Positions 1 to 10,261 of a stretch of DNA of 64,000 nucleotides are shown here, one piece after another. Within the stretch, counting starts at the first letter, position 1, and every line of letters begins with the position of its first letter. The notes under the pieces are model-generated. The model was given only the letters and a program-made list of their open reading frames with translations. It did no database searches and was not told the origin of the DNA. Source of the stretch: Poronia punctata (Eukaryota; Ascomycota; Sordariomycetes; Xylariales; Xylariaceae); assembly GCA_022579005.1 (NCBI GenBank), contig MU401469.1:248001-312000 (forward strand). Direction: 5' to 3'. The translations under genes were made by a program, and so were the position numbers.

Positions 1-1
1 T

Positions 2-910
2 GGAGCGGATCAGAATGCCGAGGTTTTTCATCGGTTGATGTTGAGGTTGGGATACGAGGAATATGCTACCCAGGGCGGCGATTGGGGGTTTATGATCACG
101 AGGGCGATGGGGAGGATGTACGCGCCGAAATATGTGAAGGCGCAGCACTTGAATTTCGATTGGTATCCGAAACCGAGTCTGAAGAGGAATCCGTTGACGT
201 TGTTGAGGACGGTGGTTTCTTCGATGATTACGGGGTTTTCCGAGAGGGAGCAGAAGGGGTTGGATAGGACGAAGTGGTTTAGGGAGAATGGGTCGGGGTA
301 TATTCAGGGTATGGTTTCCCTTTTTTCTTTTTTTTTTCTTTTTTCTTTTTTCTTTTTTCCCTTTGTTTGTGTGTGTGTGGTTTGGTGGGTACCTAGGTTA
401 GGGGGAAAAACTGACGATGAATGAAATGAAATAGTCCAAAGCACGAAACCGCAAACGCTTGGCTATGCTCTCGCGGATTCTCCCGTCGCTCTCTTGGCTT
501 GGATCTATGAGAAACTGGTCGACTGGACGGACGAATACCCCTGGACAGACGACGAGGTCTGTACCTGGGTGAGTATATACTGGTTCTCCACGGCCGGGCC
601 GCGAGCAGCGCATCAGCTTTACTACGAGGTCATGCACTCGGGCAGCGGTAATGCGGAGTCTGCCGCCCTCGAAGCAGCGACTGCTTGGCAGGATGTCAAG
701 GTCGGCCTGGGTCATTTCCCCCGTGATCTAGTTGTCTTGCCTAGGGGTTGGGGTCATGTTTTGGGGAATATTGTGTTTGAAAAGGATCATGAGAGGGGTG
801 GTCATTTTGCTGCGTGGGAGGTTCCTGAGTTGCTTGTGGGCGATTTGAGGGAGATGTTTGGGGAAAAGGGGGGTGCGCATAATGCTGTGAAGACGGGCTC
901 TCCATCGTAG
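2..910 (+). CDS. Epoxide hydrolase, alpha/beta-hydrolase fold (5' partial)
   Basis: Hydrolyses epoxides to diols, using an aspartate nucleophile of the alpha/beta-hydrolase fold. The gene runs in from the left edge, so the start and the N-terminal domain are missing. Exons are <2..308 and 435..910; the 126-bp intron (GTATGG...ATAG) holds a long T/C tract, and splicing restores the family run YIQVQSTKPQTLGYAL. Visible motifs are GGDWG, whose Asp is the expected nucleophile, DSPVALLAWIYEKL, the helix WVSIYWFSTAGPRAA, and a C-terminal HERGGHFAAWE carrying the catalytic His. These match the microsomal-type (EHN) epoxide hydrolase family. The protein looks intact to its TAG stop. A detoxification or secondary-metabolism role is inferred only from the family. 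Confidence 0.88.
309..434 (+). other. Spliceosomal intron with T-rich tract (epoxide hydrolase)
   Basis: This 126-bp GT-AG intron has a T/C tract at about 317-362 and a GT-rich run after it. It is long for this window, where most introns are 52-90 bp. Removing it joins the two epoxide hydrolase exons in frame. Confidence 0.8.
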
Positions 911-1364
911 AGGGTGAAGGCATGGGTTGAATTGGAAGTTAGCATTGAAGTTTCCCTAGTCCGGCCCCCCAGAGGCTTCCTGTCTGTAAGTTGTGTCGAG
1001 CCAGAACTGGTAGCCTAATATATCGGGATAAATAGAAGCGACAGTCAAATAGGGACTGGTCTAACCAACATATAGCACTTCGACTACATGTAGATACTTG
1101 GATAGCTTTAATGCTTGAATTCCGGTGGAACTAATCCCAAAAGTCACTCTACTTACAACCAAGACATAAAAGGGGTAGACATGCAGATATGCACTCACTG
1201 TAAGTTTTACCCGTGACATTGTTGAGTATCATACTTTGTTTGCGAGGACTTAGAACCCAACGTTCAAACATCACTGTGTAACGTGTTTGATTATAGTGTA
1301 TAAGGGGCTGCGACGCTTGGCAAAGCCTTGTCAATCACTTACCCTTTTTTTTATTTTTTTTACG
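911..1364. other. Intergenic, no gene seen
   Basis: This stretch lies between the epoxide hydrolase stop and the esterase remnant on the opposite strand. Only short ORFs without family resemblance are present. A T-rich tract at 1346-1361 lies at the downstream end of the remnant. Confidence 0.5.
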
Positions 1365-1824
1365 AATGAAGCCAGAAGCTGCGAACAAGGCTTACTAGGA
1401 GTGGGAAGCCGAGCCTGGGCTGTTTCAAGGAAGCCGAGCAACGTGATAACTAGGTTGTCTCCGGCAGAGTCACCAACCAAGGTAATGTTCTCAGGAGGCA
1501 CTCCGACAGGAGCTGGCAGGACGGTCTTGGAAGCCAAGACTCCGGTAAATACAGGCTCCTGGGGCGGTTGAATCCCAACAAACCGGTCCCCAGATTTACC
1601 CGGGGCGATCTGAGGTGGTCTCTGATAACGGACAGCTGTGAAATATTGGAAATAGGCGCCGAGTATCCTCGTGCCAATGCTTCTCTTAGGACTCCATTAT
1701 GGAACAGGATGTGATGACTTTGATGTGTAGGCCAATGAGTGGAGAATCAGCATGTGACAATCTTGGACACAAACGCGAAAGTGAACAAGGCCTTGAAGGC
1801 CTTGTAGGCTTGTTCTACCAAATA
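1365..1824 (-). pseudogene. Decayed alpha/beta-hydrolase-3 (HSL-like esterase) remnant
   Basis: On the minus strand the N-terminal part reads YLVEQAYKAFKALFTFAF, as in membrane-anchored fungal esterases. It is broken by an in-frame TGA at 1747-1749 and then a shift of frame. The middle reads GAYFQYFTAVRYQRPPQIAP and runs to VLPAPVG, which is joined directly to VPPENITLVGDSAGDNLVI. In the hormone-sensitive-lipase family the oxyanion-hole HGG segment lies between those two blocks, so it has been deleted in frame. The nucleophile motif GDSAGD is kept, but nothing after LLASF is recognisable. Stop, frameshift, internal deletion and loss of the C-terminus together make this a pseudogene. Confidence 0.7.
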
Positions 1825-2457
1825 GGAGCCATGGCTCTTGGCTGTGCGAGGTGATGGGAAGATGGTTAGCAATACCTGGTTGTGACAATATACTAGAGAC
1901 AGGAAAGTCCCGAATCTGGCCCAGGCGGAGCAAGAATATTACTGGCAGAAGAGCTAGTCACAGGGCCCGAGCCAACGAGGTAGAGAATGGACGCAAATCC
2001 CATCTTTTTCAATCCCCGACGTTGCATTTACATCAAGAATTATGTTTCCCCGTCGTTAGATTTTGCTGGCATCGCAGCCCTTTTTCGTACCTTGCCTAAC
2101 AGAAAATTGACTATGCCCAGACCACAAAACCGTCCGCCGAAATGTGTTCCGCGATTGTGTGGTTATATTTACCCAAGCAGGCCGTATGGAACCACAGCTC
2201 ATCCTAGCAAAGAGACGAGGGTATGAGAAGTCTTTTATGTATTGGTATATGGTTCTCAAGTGTAAACGTAGTACCGGTACATATGATAGGTCGTAAATTA
2301 GGCGCCAACCATACCTACAACGTATATAGAAAACGAAACAGAATCTTGCCCCTTTATCCCTACAACTACCTACCCGTTATGTAAAGGGCGTGAGGTCGAC
2401 GCATTTTAATTACGTCCCAATACCCAGGTATTTGCTCACCCTCGTCCATAACCATCG
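1825..2457. other. Intergenic, no gene seen
   Basis: This lies between the esterase remnant and the 3' end of the rhodopsin-like gene. Short ORFs occur on both strands but none has recognisable domains or plausible splicing. Confidence 0.45.
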
Positions 2458-3775
2458 CTAGACCTGCACCTCCCTATTTACGAGGGTTGTCCCCGATGGA
2501 ATGGGTTGTAATGCAAATTGTGATTCCGTGTAGTTCCCGCCATAAGCCCAGGTCTGGCTAGTCGCGTCGAGTCCGTCATCGCCAACTCCTACCCAAGGCC
2601 GCTCTACACAAGGGGGACGGGATGCTTTATGACGGTCGATTTGTCGAGATCCGCGTGCCGAGGAACTTAAAGCACTGTACCAGCTGCGGAGGGTGGGGAC
2701 AAGCCTTGAGCAGTAAATCAGGAGCGGACCATATGTAGGCAAGCAGCTGGTGATTATCGCGAGACCGAGCTGTAACCCCGAATAGATGAAAGCCAGGCGA
2801 AAATCATCTATACAGGTGAGTCAGGGATATGGGTACCGATACGTGGTTGGACTGGATGGATAGGATTTTCTTACATTGTTTAATATCGGCCGGGTGCCAA
2901 ATGGCAGTCAGCCTGAGAATGCTTGTAACACAAACCCTAAGGTACCGATAGGTATTAGTCTAGCCCAGGGGATTTTTTCAGTGATTGCGATCTGTTGGAG
3001 CTTACAGTCCTCCCAAGAGGAATATTCCTGATACGGTAGCCTTCTTCGACCGCGGGAGCTGCAGTTGCCAGACTGCTCTGATGGGAATACCAAGGATGGC
3101 CACATCGATGAACAGGTTGGTAGTCTCATAGCCCAGGAGGACGCGAGCTGGCCGAAAGCAGTACTGGGGCGAGCCGAATGTTTTCCAATATGCGTCGACG
3201 GGCCGGCATTGGAATATGACGAATGAAGTCGCGATGATGAACCAGACTATACAGACACCAACCGCACCCCTGATGGCCAACCGGAGCGTGCGATCGACTG
3301 AGAATAGGATATAAAAGAACCAGAGAATGCTTAGTTTTATCGACGTGATGCCGATACCAAACATTATCTCTGTTACATATACCAACTATGACCAAGGTCA
3401 GCAGCGGGTTCACCATGTGTGCGCCAGTTTTTCTCGCCTTGGCAAGATTCATCAATTCTGCAAGCCCCAACTTGAGATCGTTATCAAACGCATGATATTC
3501 CGAGACATTGAGGATATCTGTTTAGTTCTTCGTGTTAGAGTGCCACGTCTAGCGATAGTCCTAGCGACGCCCCGTGCCTGCTTACAGTTGATGACTAGTC
3601 CGCAGGATATGTTGAAGACCCCGGTGGACAAGAGGCACATCCAGTCTGGACCCTGGAGTTTCTGACGACGAGTAAATTTTAGGAAGAAGCGCAGCAGAAC
3701 GGCAAATGATGTTACCGCTATCAATACTGCGGAAATCACAAAGTGCTTCCTTGCACTAGGCGTGAAGTCGTCCAT
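2458..3775 (-). CDS. Fungal rhodopsin-like 7-TM integral membrane protein (PTH11/SAT4 type)
   Basis: This is a predicted plasma-membrane protein of the large fungal rhodopsin-like family, whose ligands are mostly unknown. Coding exons in transcript order are 3775..3586, 3517..3438, 3385..3006, 2936..2875 and 2807..2458. They give 353 aa, a usual size for the family. Hydrophobic helices include HFVISAVLIAVTSFAVLL, the ILWFFYILF region, GVCIVWFIIATSFVIFQC, GIFLLGGLVCVTSILRLTAIW and GLQLGLAIITSCLPTYGPLL. Typical signatures are GPDW near the N-terminus, CRPVDAYW in the loop after TM4, and the arginine-rich end of TM6. The C-terminal tail is hydrophilic and rich in Ser/Arg. The second intron (3386..3437) uses a GC donor. 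The other three introns are GT-AG, 67-69 bp long. Confidence 0.85.
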
Positions 3776-5084
3776 ATCGAGCTTGGGGCAAATGACAGGA
3801 TATACGGAATCGTCGAGAGATCATGTCATAGGCGGTTTAACTCTAGTTCGTCCGTAAGGTTATACATGTCGAGGGGCGGCAACATCTATAATACATGTAA
3901 ATATTACCCGGGCGATTTCCCAAGTGACAGCCTGGCGATCGGCGGGGGCGGAGAATGAATGCTACGCTCCCATCGCGTCGATACCCCAGAACGACGTTGG
4001 CCCAATCATTTGGGTGGCTCTATTTGAGCCTGCCTGACTTTATTACATTCGATCAAGCTTTGCGAGCCTTACCGTATGGCTCGCAATATACAAGGGCCCG
4101 CCGGATTCAACCTCAATTTCTCTCCATTTGTGCTGTCTGTGTCAGACTATGCCGCGAAGACTTGCTCCTCCGTGGGTACCTCTTCTACATTGGCCTAGGT
4201 TACTTGCTCCAACCCAAAAGAAAGGTTGGGGGCTGTGCTGGATCTGGTGTAGGATCTGTGCTGCGTCTGGTGTGGCGCAGTGGTAGTGGCAGTGGCAGTG
4301 GCAGTGGCAGTGGCAGTGGCAGACGGCTGCATTATAGTCCGAGTGTGTTCACGGCCGTACCAGAGGTGGGCAATGTGTCTTGTAAAAAAGAAAAAGGGGG
4401 GGATGTCGGACCTGGCTATTTCCAGTCCATTATAACATGTCGCCACGGTTGTTCTACTCCCGCAACTATCAAACCTAATCTTGTCTTGTGGAACAACATA
4501 ATTAGGGCGAAGGGTATCATCTTTCAAAACCCGTTGTTGCTTATTAGAGGGGTTTGATTATCCTGAGTCACTCTGTCACTCGTCGTGGAACGGTGTGTGC
4601 TCTCCGAGTTTACCTACCTGATTACTTAGTTTATGGGGATATCGAGATGAAGACTTGCGGGCCTGAATACTGTTCTCATCGTGGATAAAGGCAGGAAATC
4701 CGCGTTTCAATCTCACTAGAAACAAGGGAGATGGTTACGATTTTGTAGTGGGAGATTACTCACTGTACAAGTAGTAGATGTAAGGGAGAAATCTCGAAAA
4801 GTATACCGAATTATCTGGTTTCTGTCGCGCGTAAGTGCTACAGGGCAGTCGCTGCACAAAATCCTGTCTTGACGTGATACTGTATGACTAGAAGGCAGAT
4901 TTTAATAAGCAATAAGTCTCATGTTCCATGAGGCTCGAGGTACTTGTAACCCCTATTTTTCAAGCCTTTACGGGCGACTGGGAATTATAAAAATTACAAT
5001 ATGACGAGTTACGACATCTGGCAGATTGGCATTTTTCCATGACCAACCAAACAATCATCTGTCTTGAGAATCATCTCCGTAAAA
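3776..5084. other. Intergenic with (GGCAGT)n microsatellite
   Basis: This 1.3-kb stretch separates the divergent rhodopsin-like and acyltransferase genes, so it should hold both promoters. A hexamer repeat lies inside it. A 200-codon open frame covers the repeat but looks spurious. The sequence becomes AT-richer near 4950-5060. Confidence 0.5.
4279..4322. repeat. Hexanucleotide microsatellite (AGTGGC)n
   Basis: About seven units of AGTGGC lie in tandem, the first slightly diverged. Read in one frame they encode an artificial Ser-Gly run, which explains the open frame over this stretch. Confidence 0.9.
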
Positions 5085-6712
5085 ATGAAAACGAGAATCT
5101 CACAGATATTCGACCATCTCCGTCTAAACAGGAGGCCAGACGCTCCTAATAATTACTATCAATTACTAGGGAACGAATCCGGACAATTCGAGAAAGAAGA
5201 AGCAGAGGAAGATGAAGAGGACACGGAACTATCTTCGTCGACTGATGGTTTACCCCACGTATTAAGAAGAAGGAGATTTAATCCTAGATGGGTTCTCGCT
5301 CTTTTCCCCAGCTTCCTCCACACCGATAAGGGACTTCGTCCCACGGCTTGGCTGGGTTAGTACCTGACCTACCTCACCCACCTCTATCATTAAGACCTAA
5401 CAACATTGTAGACGGCCTCCGCGGAATCGCCTCCCTCTTCGTAGTCCTCCACCACATGTCCCTCCTCTGGTTCCCCTGGACCATCCACAACGGCTGGGCC
5501 AACGGTCCTTCCTCCTCCTATATCCAACTCCCCATCATCCGACTAATCATCTCCGGCCCCGCAAACGTCATGTTATTCTTCGTCGTCTCGGGCTACGCGC
5601 TCAGTTACAAACCCATCACCATCCTTCGCGAAGGGAAATTTCTCGAAATGTATCAAAGTCTCGCATCTTCCATCTTTCGGAGACATGCGAGATTATTCAT
5701 ACCCGCAATCATCATGTGTTTCCCTGCTCCGATTATTGCTTTTCTGGGAGGGTTTGGTGGTGGTGGTGGTGGTGGGATGAAAGGAGCTGCGATTAGACCG
5801 ATGGATCCGCCACGGTTTGATTCCATCTGGGGACAAATGTGGCATTATGGAAAAAGTCTGATTACGTTGACGGATGTGTATAACTCAAACGGGGGCGTTG
5901 GTTGGGTATATAGTGATTCGTTGTGGACCCTGCCGGTAGAGTTTCGGAGTTCCTTGGTTGTCTTCGGGCTTCTTGTTGCTTTGTCCAAGTGTACGAGAAG
6001 GGCGAGGTTGGTGGTGGAGACGGGTGTTGCGGTTTATTCTTGGTGGCTTTTTCATTGGGCCGAGTTTCTCTTTGTTGGTGGGATGGTTGTTGTCGATTCG
6101 ACGCTGGGGGGTAAGTCTATTTGCTGGCAGCCAGGAGATGGTGCAGTTACGTCTATGCCTTCCGGTTTATTACACGGGACGCTACCGGTTCGTGATAGCG
6201 GCATGAAGCGTCCGATATCTCGCCTCGGGCGTCTGTGCGCTGTGGTGGGTTTCATTCTCGCATTGTTCGTCCTCGGTATGCCTGAGAGAGAAAGGGGCGC
6301 TGCGGAAGCTTGGGGCTTCAAGGGGCTGGCGGCTTTGGTTCCTGAGCATTTCCATGCTGACGGTGCGGCGGATCGTTTCTGGCAGCCTCTTGCTGCTGTT
6401 TTACTCGTGCTCATCATCGACAGAGCGGAATTCCTGCAGGGAATCTTTACTACGAGGTTGGCGCAGTATCTGGGCCGGATCTCGTTTGCGCTTTATTTGG
6501 TTCACATGTTGATCCTGCATAGTCTGGGGTTCTGGCTCGGGAACGTGTTTTGGGAGATTACCGGGTCGTATGGATGTGGTGTTGGTTTGGCTGGTGTTGC
6601 GGTCATGTGTGTGATTGTTTGTGTGGCCGATTTAGGATCTAGGTTTGTTGATGGGAATGTGGTACAGTTCACTGGTTGGGTTTACCGATGTTTGTGCAAA
6701 TCGGCGGTTTAG
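5085..6712 (+). CDS. Acyltransferase-3 family membrane O-acyltransferase
   Basis: This is a multi-pass membrane enzyme of the acyltransferase-3 (OafA/Oac) type, which transfers acyl groups to sugars, lipids or metabolites; the substrate cannot be read from sequence. Exons 5085..5355 and 5412..6712 give 523 aa. The 56-bp intron has branch site CTAAC, and removing it creates the signature DGLRGIASLFVVLHHM, with paired His at 104-105. Residues 1-60 are hydrophilic and very acidic. Further family marks are FFVVSGYALSY and, near the C-terminus, GRISFALYLVHM. A seven-residue glycine run comes from a GGT repeat near 5756-5773. The segment around 6110-6200 between two membrane regions looks unusual and could hide a small splicing error in this model. 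Confidence 0.82.
5751..5774 (+). repeat. GGT trinucleotide run coding polyglycine
   Basis: Tandem GGT triplets inside the acyltransferase coding region encode a run of seven glycines in a predicted loop. The run is in frame and is likely length-variable between strains. Confidence 0.75.
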
Positions 6713-6853
6713 AGACAAAAGGTCAAGTTGACTGACTTGAAACAGAGCGGAAGAGCATATTGGTTTCATAGATTTTCTTGGCTATGCTGATTATCTGCCA
6801 TTTGTTTTCTGGTTGTTTATATATATAGAGTTGTCCATGTCCAAGAGGTTCCC

Positions 6854-7184
6854 TTATTTCTTCATCCGGTCATTAACAGTGTTGTCGATATCTCTGTTTC
6901 CGGTGCTGGGAATGTTCTTCTTGCCAGAGTTGAGTGTATCCGAGACTATTCTGTCTTAGTATCTGTCAAAGGTGCCATGGCTATAGTTGGTTGGGAACAC
7001 TTACCAGAGTCCATCATGTTGCCCTGTTTATTACCGGTAGAGCTTCGAGTGCCCTGTGAGGCCTGGTTGGAGGCGGAAGAGCTATTTGTATTTGTGTAAG
7101 TACAAGAATTGTTCGTCGTAGGAATGTAGGGAATTCTTACGCCTGGTTGGTGACAGAGTCGGCGGCTTTCTTGAGTTGGTCCAT
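6854..7184 (-). CDS. Small hydrophilic Ser/Asn/Gln-rich protein (70 aa, three exons)
   Basis: Function is not recognised. Exons in transcript order are 7184..7141, 7081..7005 and 6945..6854, separated by two 59-bp GT-AG introns with strong GTAAG donors. The spliced frame starts MDQLKKAADSVTNQASSASN and ends NRDIDNTVNDRMKK, giving 70 aa. The protein has no signal peptide, no Cys and no membrane segment. It is rich in S, N, Q, D and K, like small stress-induced disordered proteins of fungi such as GRG-1/CCG-1, a likeness of composition only. Three phase-consistent exons are unlikely by chance. It lies tail-to-tail with the acyltransferase gene, only 141 bp away. Confidence 0.68.
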
Positions 7185-8346
7185 GTTTGATGATTTTTAA
7201 CTTGTTTTTCGTTACTGATAGTTTACTCAAGGTTTTGTATAGGGAAAGTTGAGACGAAGACGAGGTTTATACGCAGGTATTTATAGTCAACACATAAACC
7301 ATCTCATGTAATCAATCATTCCCACATAGTGGACCAAGGACGAAAGACTTGCGTCAACCTTCATAAGAGGTCGTGAAAGTCTGGATTTATACGAGAGCTA
7401 AGTGAGAAAAACGGTTGAAGAATGGTGTCAGGCCGAGGTCAGGACAAGTGGCAGGAACAGCAACACATTGGTAGTACACAGGGAATTGGGTCATAAGGAC
7501 GTCGTAGGACGGAGCGTGTTATGAATGAAGTAATGAACATGTTTAGTGCTGGAAATAAAGTTTTATGAGATAAGAATAACCTAACCTAACTTCACTTAAC
7601 CTAACCCACATGCAAACCTTTTGCTACCTAAGCAGGACGGGAAGCGGTAGGTAATACGTACTTCTGCTGCATGCACCAGCAGCTCGTCTCTATTATTTGG
7701 GGAACTGGGCCATACCAATTCGTTCATACTCGAGTCAGCCGTTGAAAGGAGAAAGACTTGAACAACTTGAAACTGTAACAGAACAAATGAGTAGCAGTCG
7801 TCAGTATTCTGGTTCTCAGTCAAGTATATTATCTATAAAGGCAGGGACCGAAAGCATGTAGAACCGTTCATGTCATTTTCGCTTCGCACCGTGTTGTCCC
7901 GACGACGTCTATTGCGCAAGCGGATAAAAGATGATAAAAACTCACGAAACCTGTATTCTCAACATCCTGACAGCCATTACTTGTGTTGAGGTTCGTGTTA
8001 GGTTGCGTACGGTACTGCTCTTGAGCGTGGATTGAAGTGCACAAAGGACTGCTAAGAATGTGATTATGATGGGGATACCCAAAAGAAGACAAAAAAGAAG
8101 ATGTAAGATGTCAAGGTTGAAAAATCATCACCAAATACCAGCAGAGGCATCCGAGATGAAGCTCAAACCTCTATTTCGACAGGTAATATGGATTTCGGCG
8201 TTACGGATAGACTCCACCCAAGCTTCCACTGTATCTTACCCCACAGGTAACCTTTCCAGGTACGGGAAGGGGAAGGGCGAACACCGACTTCTCTCTCACC
8301 TGGAGGGATAATTGACTAAAAAGTAAACAGTAAAGAACAAGTCAAA
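7185..8346. other. Intergenic, no gene seen
   Basis: This is the divergent spacer between the 70-aa gene and the M81 peptidase gene, so it should contain both promoters. A short run of CTAAC-type repeats lies at 7576-7606. No credible ORF was found. Confidence 0.5.
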
Positions 8347-9864
8347 ATGCCTAATCGCCCAGTAATCGCCATAGCCGGCCTAGCCTGTGAAACATCGACC
8401 TTCTCCGCCTCGAGGACCGAAGCACCGGCATTCCAACCCCGCAGAGGCGACGAGATCATCGAGAAATACCCCTTCATCCAACCCGGCTCTCCGCTAGGTG
8501 AAGCAGCCGACTGGCGCGGCGTCCTGATCGGCCATGCGCTTCCAGGTGGGATCGTGACCCGTGAAGCATTCGAGAGCCTCTCGGCCGAGATCGTAGCCCG
8601 TCTCAGAGATATTGACGATACGGGACTTGACGGGATGTGGTTTGATATCCACGGCGCCATGTGCGTCGAGGGATTGGATGATGCCGAGTACGAGCTCCTT
8701 AGACGCTGCCGCCAAGTCATCGGGTCGGATGTCCTTGTTTCGGCTTCTATGGACTTGCATGGAAATGTGTCCAGGGAGTTGGCGCATCAGACGGATCTTA
8801 TTACCTGCTATCGCACGGCGCCACATGTTGATGTGATGGAAACGAGGGAAAGGGCTTGTAGGAACTTGATCGGTTTGATTGATAGAAGGAGGAATGCTTT
8901 GCCCTTTAGACCTTTCAAGGCTTGGATACCTCTACCCGTCTTACTTCCAGGCGAGCAGACGTCTACGAGGGATGAGCCCGCCAAGCATATTTATGCTGCT
9001 GTCCCCGAAGTAGAGGCTAGTGAGGGCGTGCTCGACGCGTCTATTTGGGTTGGGTATGCTTGGGCGGATGAACCCAGGAATCGGGCCGTCGTAGTTGTGA
9101 CCGGATGGGTCAAGGAGGCAGCTGAAAAGGGGGCGGAGAAACTGGCTCGGACGTTTTGGCATTCTCACAAAGAGTTCAACTTTGTTGCGCCCACAGGAAC
9201 CTTTGGGGAATGCCTCGATGCAGCACTTTTATCCGCGGATCGGCCCTTCTTCATATCGGATTCGGGGGATAATCCCACAGCTGGTGGTTCAGGGGATGTC
9301 ACGTGGGGTATAACGCAGCTACTATCACGGCCGGAATTCAAAGATGACAGCGGTCCCACTATCATCTATGCCAGTGTGCCCGGCCCAGGAGCAGTACGAA
9401 AAGCAGTCGAGGCAGGAATCGGGGCCATTGTCACCGTCACTGCTGGTGCTGAAGTTGACAATATCCATGCCGGTCCACTGACTATGACTGGCAGAGTACA
9501 TGCCATCAAACATGGAGACCGCCACGCTTCCATTGAAGTGGTATTAAAGGTGGGATCTGTCTATGCCATTCTCACCAAACTAAGAAAGCCCTATCATCTC
9601 GAACGCGACTTCACCGAGCTTGATCTCCAGCCCAGATCCGCGGATATCGTCATTGTCAAGATAGGATATCTGGAGCCGGAGCTCCATGATATGGCCAAGG
9701 ACTGGATGTTGGGTCTCACGCCCGGTGGCGTCGATCAGGATTTGGTGAGGCTTGGACATAAGCGTATTGTTCGGCCTATGTGGCCGTTTGATCGTGATGT
9801 GAAAGAGCCCGATCTTTCTGGTCGCTGTATTGAGATGTCCAATGAGAAGCTTGCTGTCCTCTGA
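8347..9864 (+). CDS. M81 family metallopeptidase, MlrC-like
   Basis: This is a predicted zinc-dependent hydrolase of the MlrC (microcystinase C) family, peptidase family M81. It is a single uninterrupted 505-codon frame with a good ATG. Diagnostic blocks are the N-terminal IAGLACETSTFS, FDIHGAMC, SMDLHGNVS and YRTAPHVDVMETRERA, whose His/Asp residues are the expected metal ligands, and ISDSGDNPTAGGSGDVT at the start of the C-terminal MlrC domain. Length and domain order match bacterial members. The family is mostly bacterial; in fungi the real substrate is unknown and is not expected to be microcystin. Absence of introns in an intron-rich neighbourhood fits, but does not prove, past transfer from bacteria. 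Confidence 0.9.
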   Translation: MPNRPVIAIAGLACETSTFSASRTEAPAFQPRRGDEIIEKYPFIQPGSPLGEAADWRGVLIGHALPGGIVTREAFESLSAEIVARLRDIDDTGLDGMWFDIHGAMCVEGLDDAEYELLRRCRQVIGSDVLVSASMDLHGNVSRELAHQTDLITCYRTAPHVDVMETRERACRNLIGLIDRRRNALPFRPFKAWIPLPVLLPGEQTSTRDEPAKHIYAAVPEVEASEGVLDASIWVGYAWADEPRNRAVVVVTGWVKEAAEKGAEKLARTFWHSHKEFNFVAPTGTFGECLDAALLSADRPFFISDSGDNPTAGGSGDVTWGITQLLSRPEFKDDSGPTIIYASVPGPGAVRKAVEAGIGAIVTVTAGAEVDNIHAGPLTMTGRVHAIKHGDRHASIEVVLKVGSVYAILTKLRKPYHLERDFTELDLQPRSADIVIVKIGYLEPELHDMAKDWMLGLTPGGVDQDLVRLGHKRIVRPMWPFDRDVKEPDLSGRCIEMSNEKLAVL

Positions 9865-10066
9865 TTTAGGTATTTATGTAGTAGAGCGTGTTATATCATC
9901 GGCGATGACAATATATCAGTATACCTTTAGTTTACTCGCCGCCCTTACAACAAGTCGAGTGTGTAAATAATCCCGACATCTTTGCCAAAACATTCAAACC
10001 CTACCCCACGACAAAAACCTTCTTACCTAGCCAAAATTTCATCAATCAAGCATTCGTCTTGGCAAA

Positions 10067-10153
10067 GCCCGCTTGGCTAAGTGGTATAGCGTGTCACTAG
10101 TACTTGCTCTAGATGTCATGACAAGATCAGCGGTTCGATTCCGCTAGTGGGCA
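10067..10153 (+). tRNA. tRNA-Thr (AGT anticodon), intron-containing
   Basis: The acceptor stem GCCCGCT pairs with AGTGGGC (one G-T), followed by discriminator A. The D-stem is GCT/AGC, and the T-arm is AGCGG-TTCGATT-CCGCT. The anticodon stem TGTCA/TGACA brackets an oversized loop, CTAGTA followed by about 15 extra bases. That places anticodon AGT at the usual position with an intron one base after it. Confidence 0.85.
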
Positions 10154-10172
10154 AAATAACATTTATTGAACA

Positions 10173-10261
10173 TCCGAATTGGTGTAGTGGCTAACATTTG
10201 ACGCTCTCACTCACTATTTTCGTGTGCCGTCAAGCCCGGGGTTCGATTCCCCGATTCGGAG
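10173..10261 (+). tRNA. tRNA-Glu (CTC anticodon), intron-containing
   Basis: The acceptor stem TCCGAAT pairs fully with ATTCGGA, and the discriminator is G. The T-arm is CGGGG-TTCGATT-CCCCG. The anticodon stem TGACG/CGTCA encloses CTCTCA plus about 17 extra bases, giving anticodon CTC with an intron one base downstream. It starts 20 bp after the tRNA-Thr gene on the same strand. Confidence 0.85.

Noticed and set aside
3955..4557. 200-codon plus-strand open frame
   Set aside because: Its only regularity is the Ser-Gly run from the hexamer microsatellite; no motif, no splicing signal and no homologous feel.
7571..7606. CCTAAC-type repeat that looks telomere-like
   Set aside because: The unit is not CCCTAA, the array is short and irregular, and normal genes lie on both sides.
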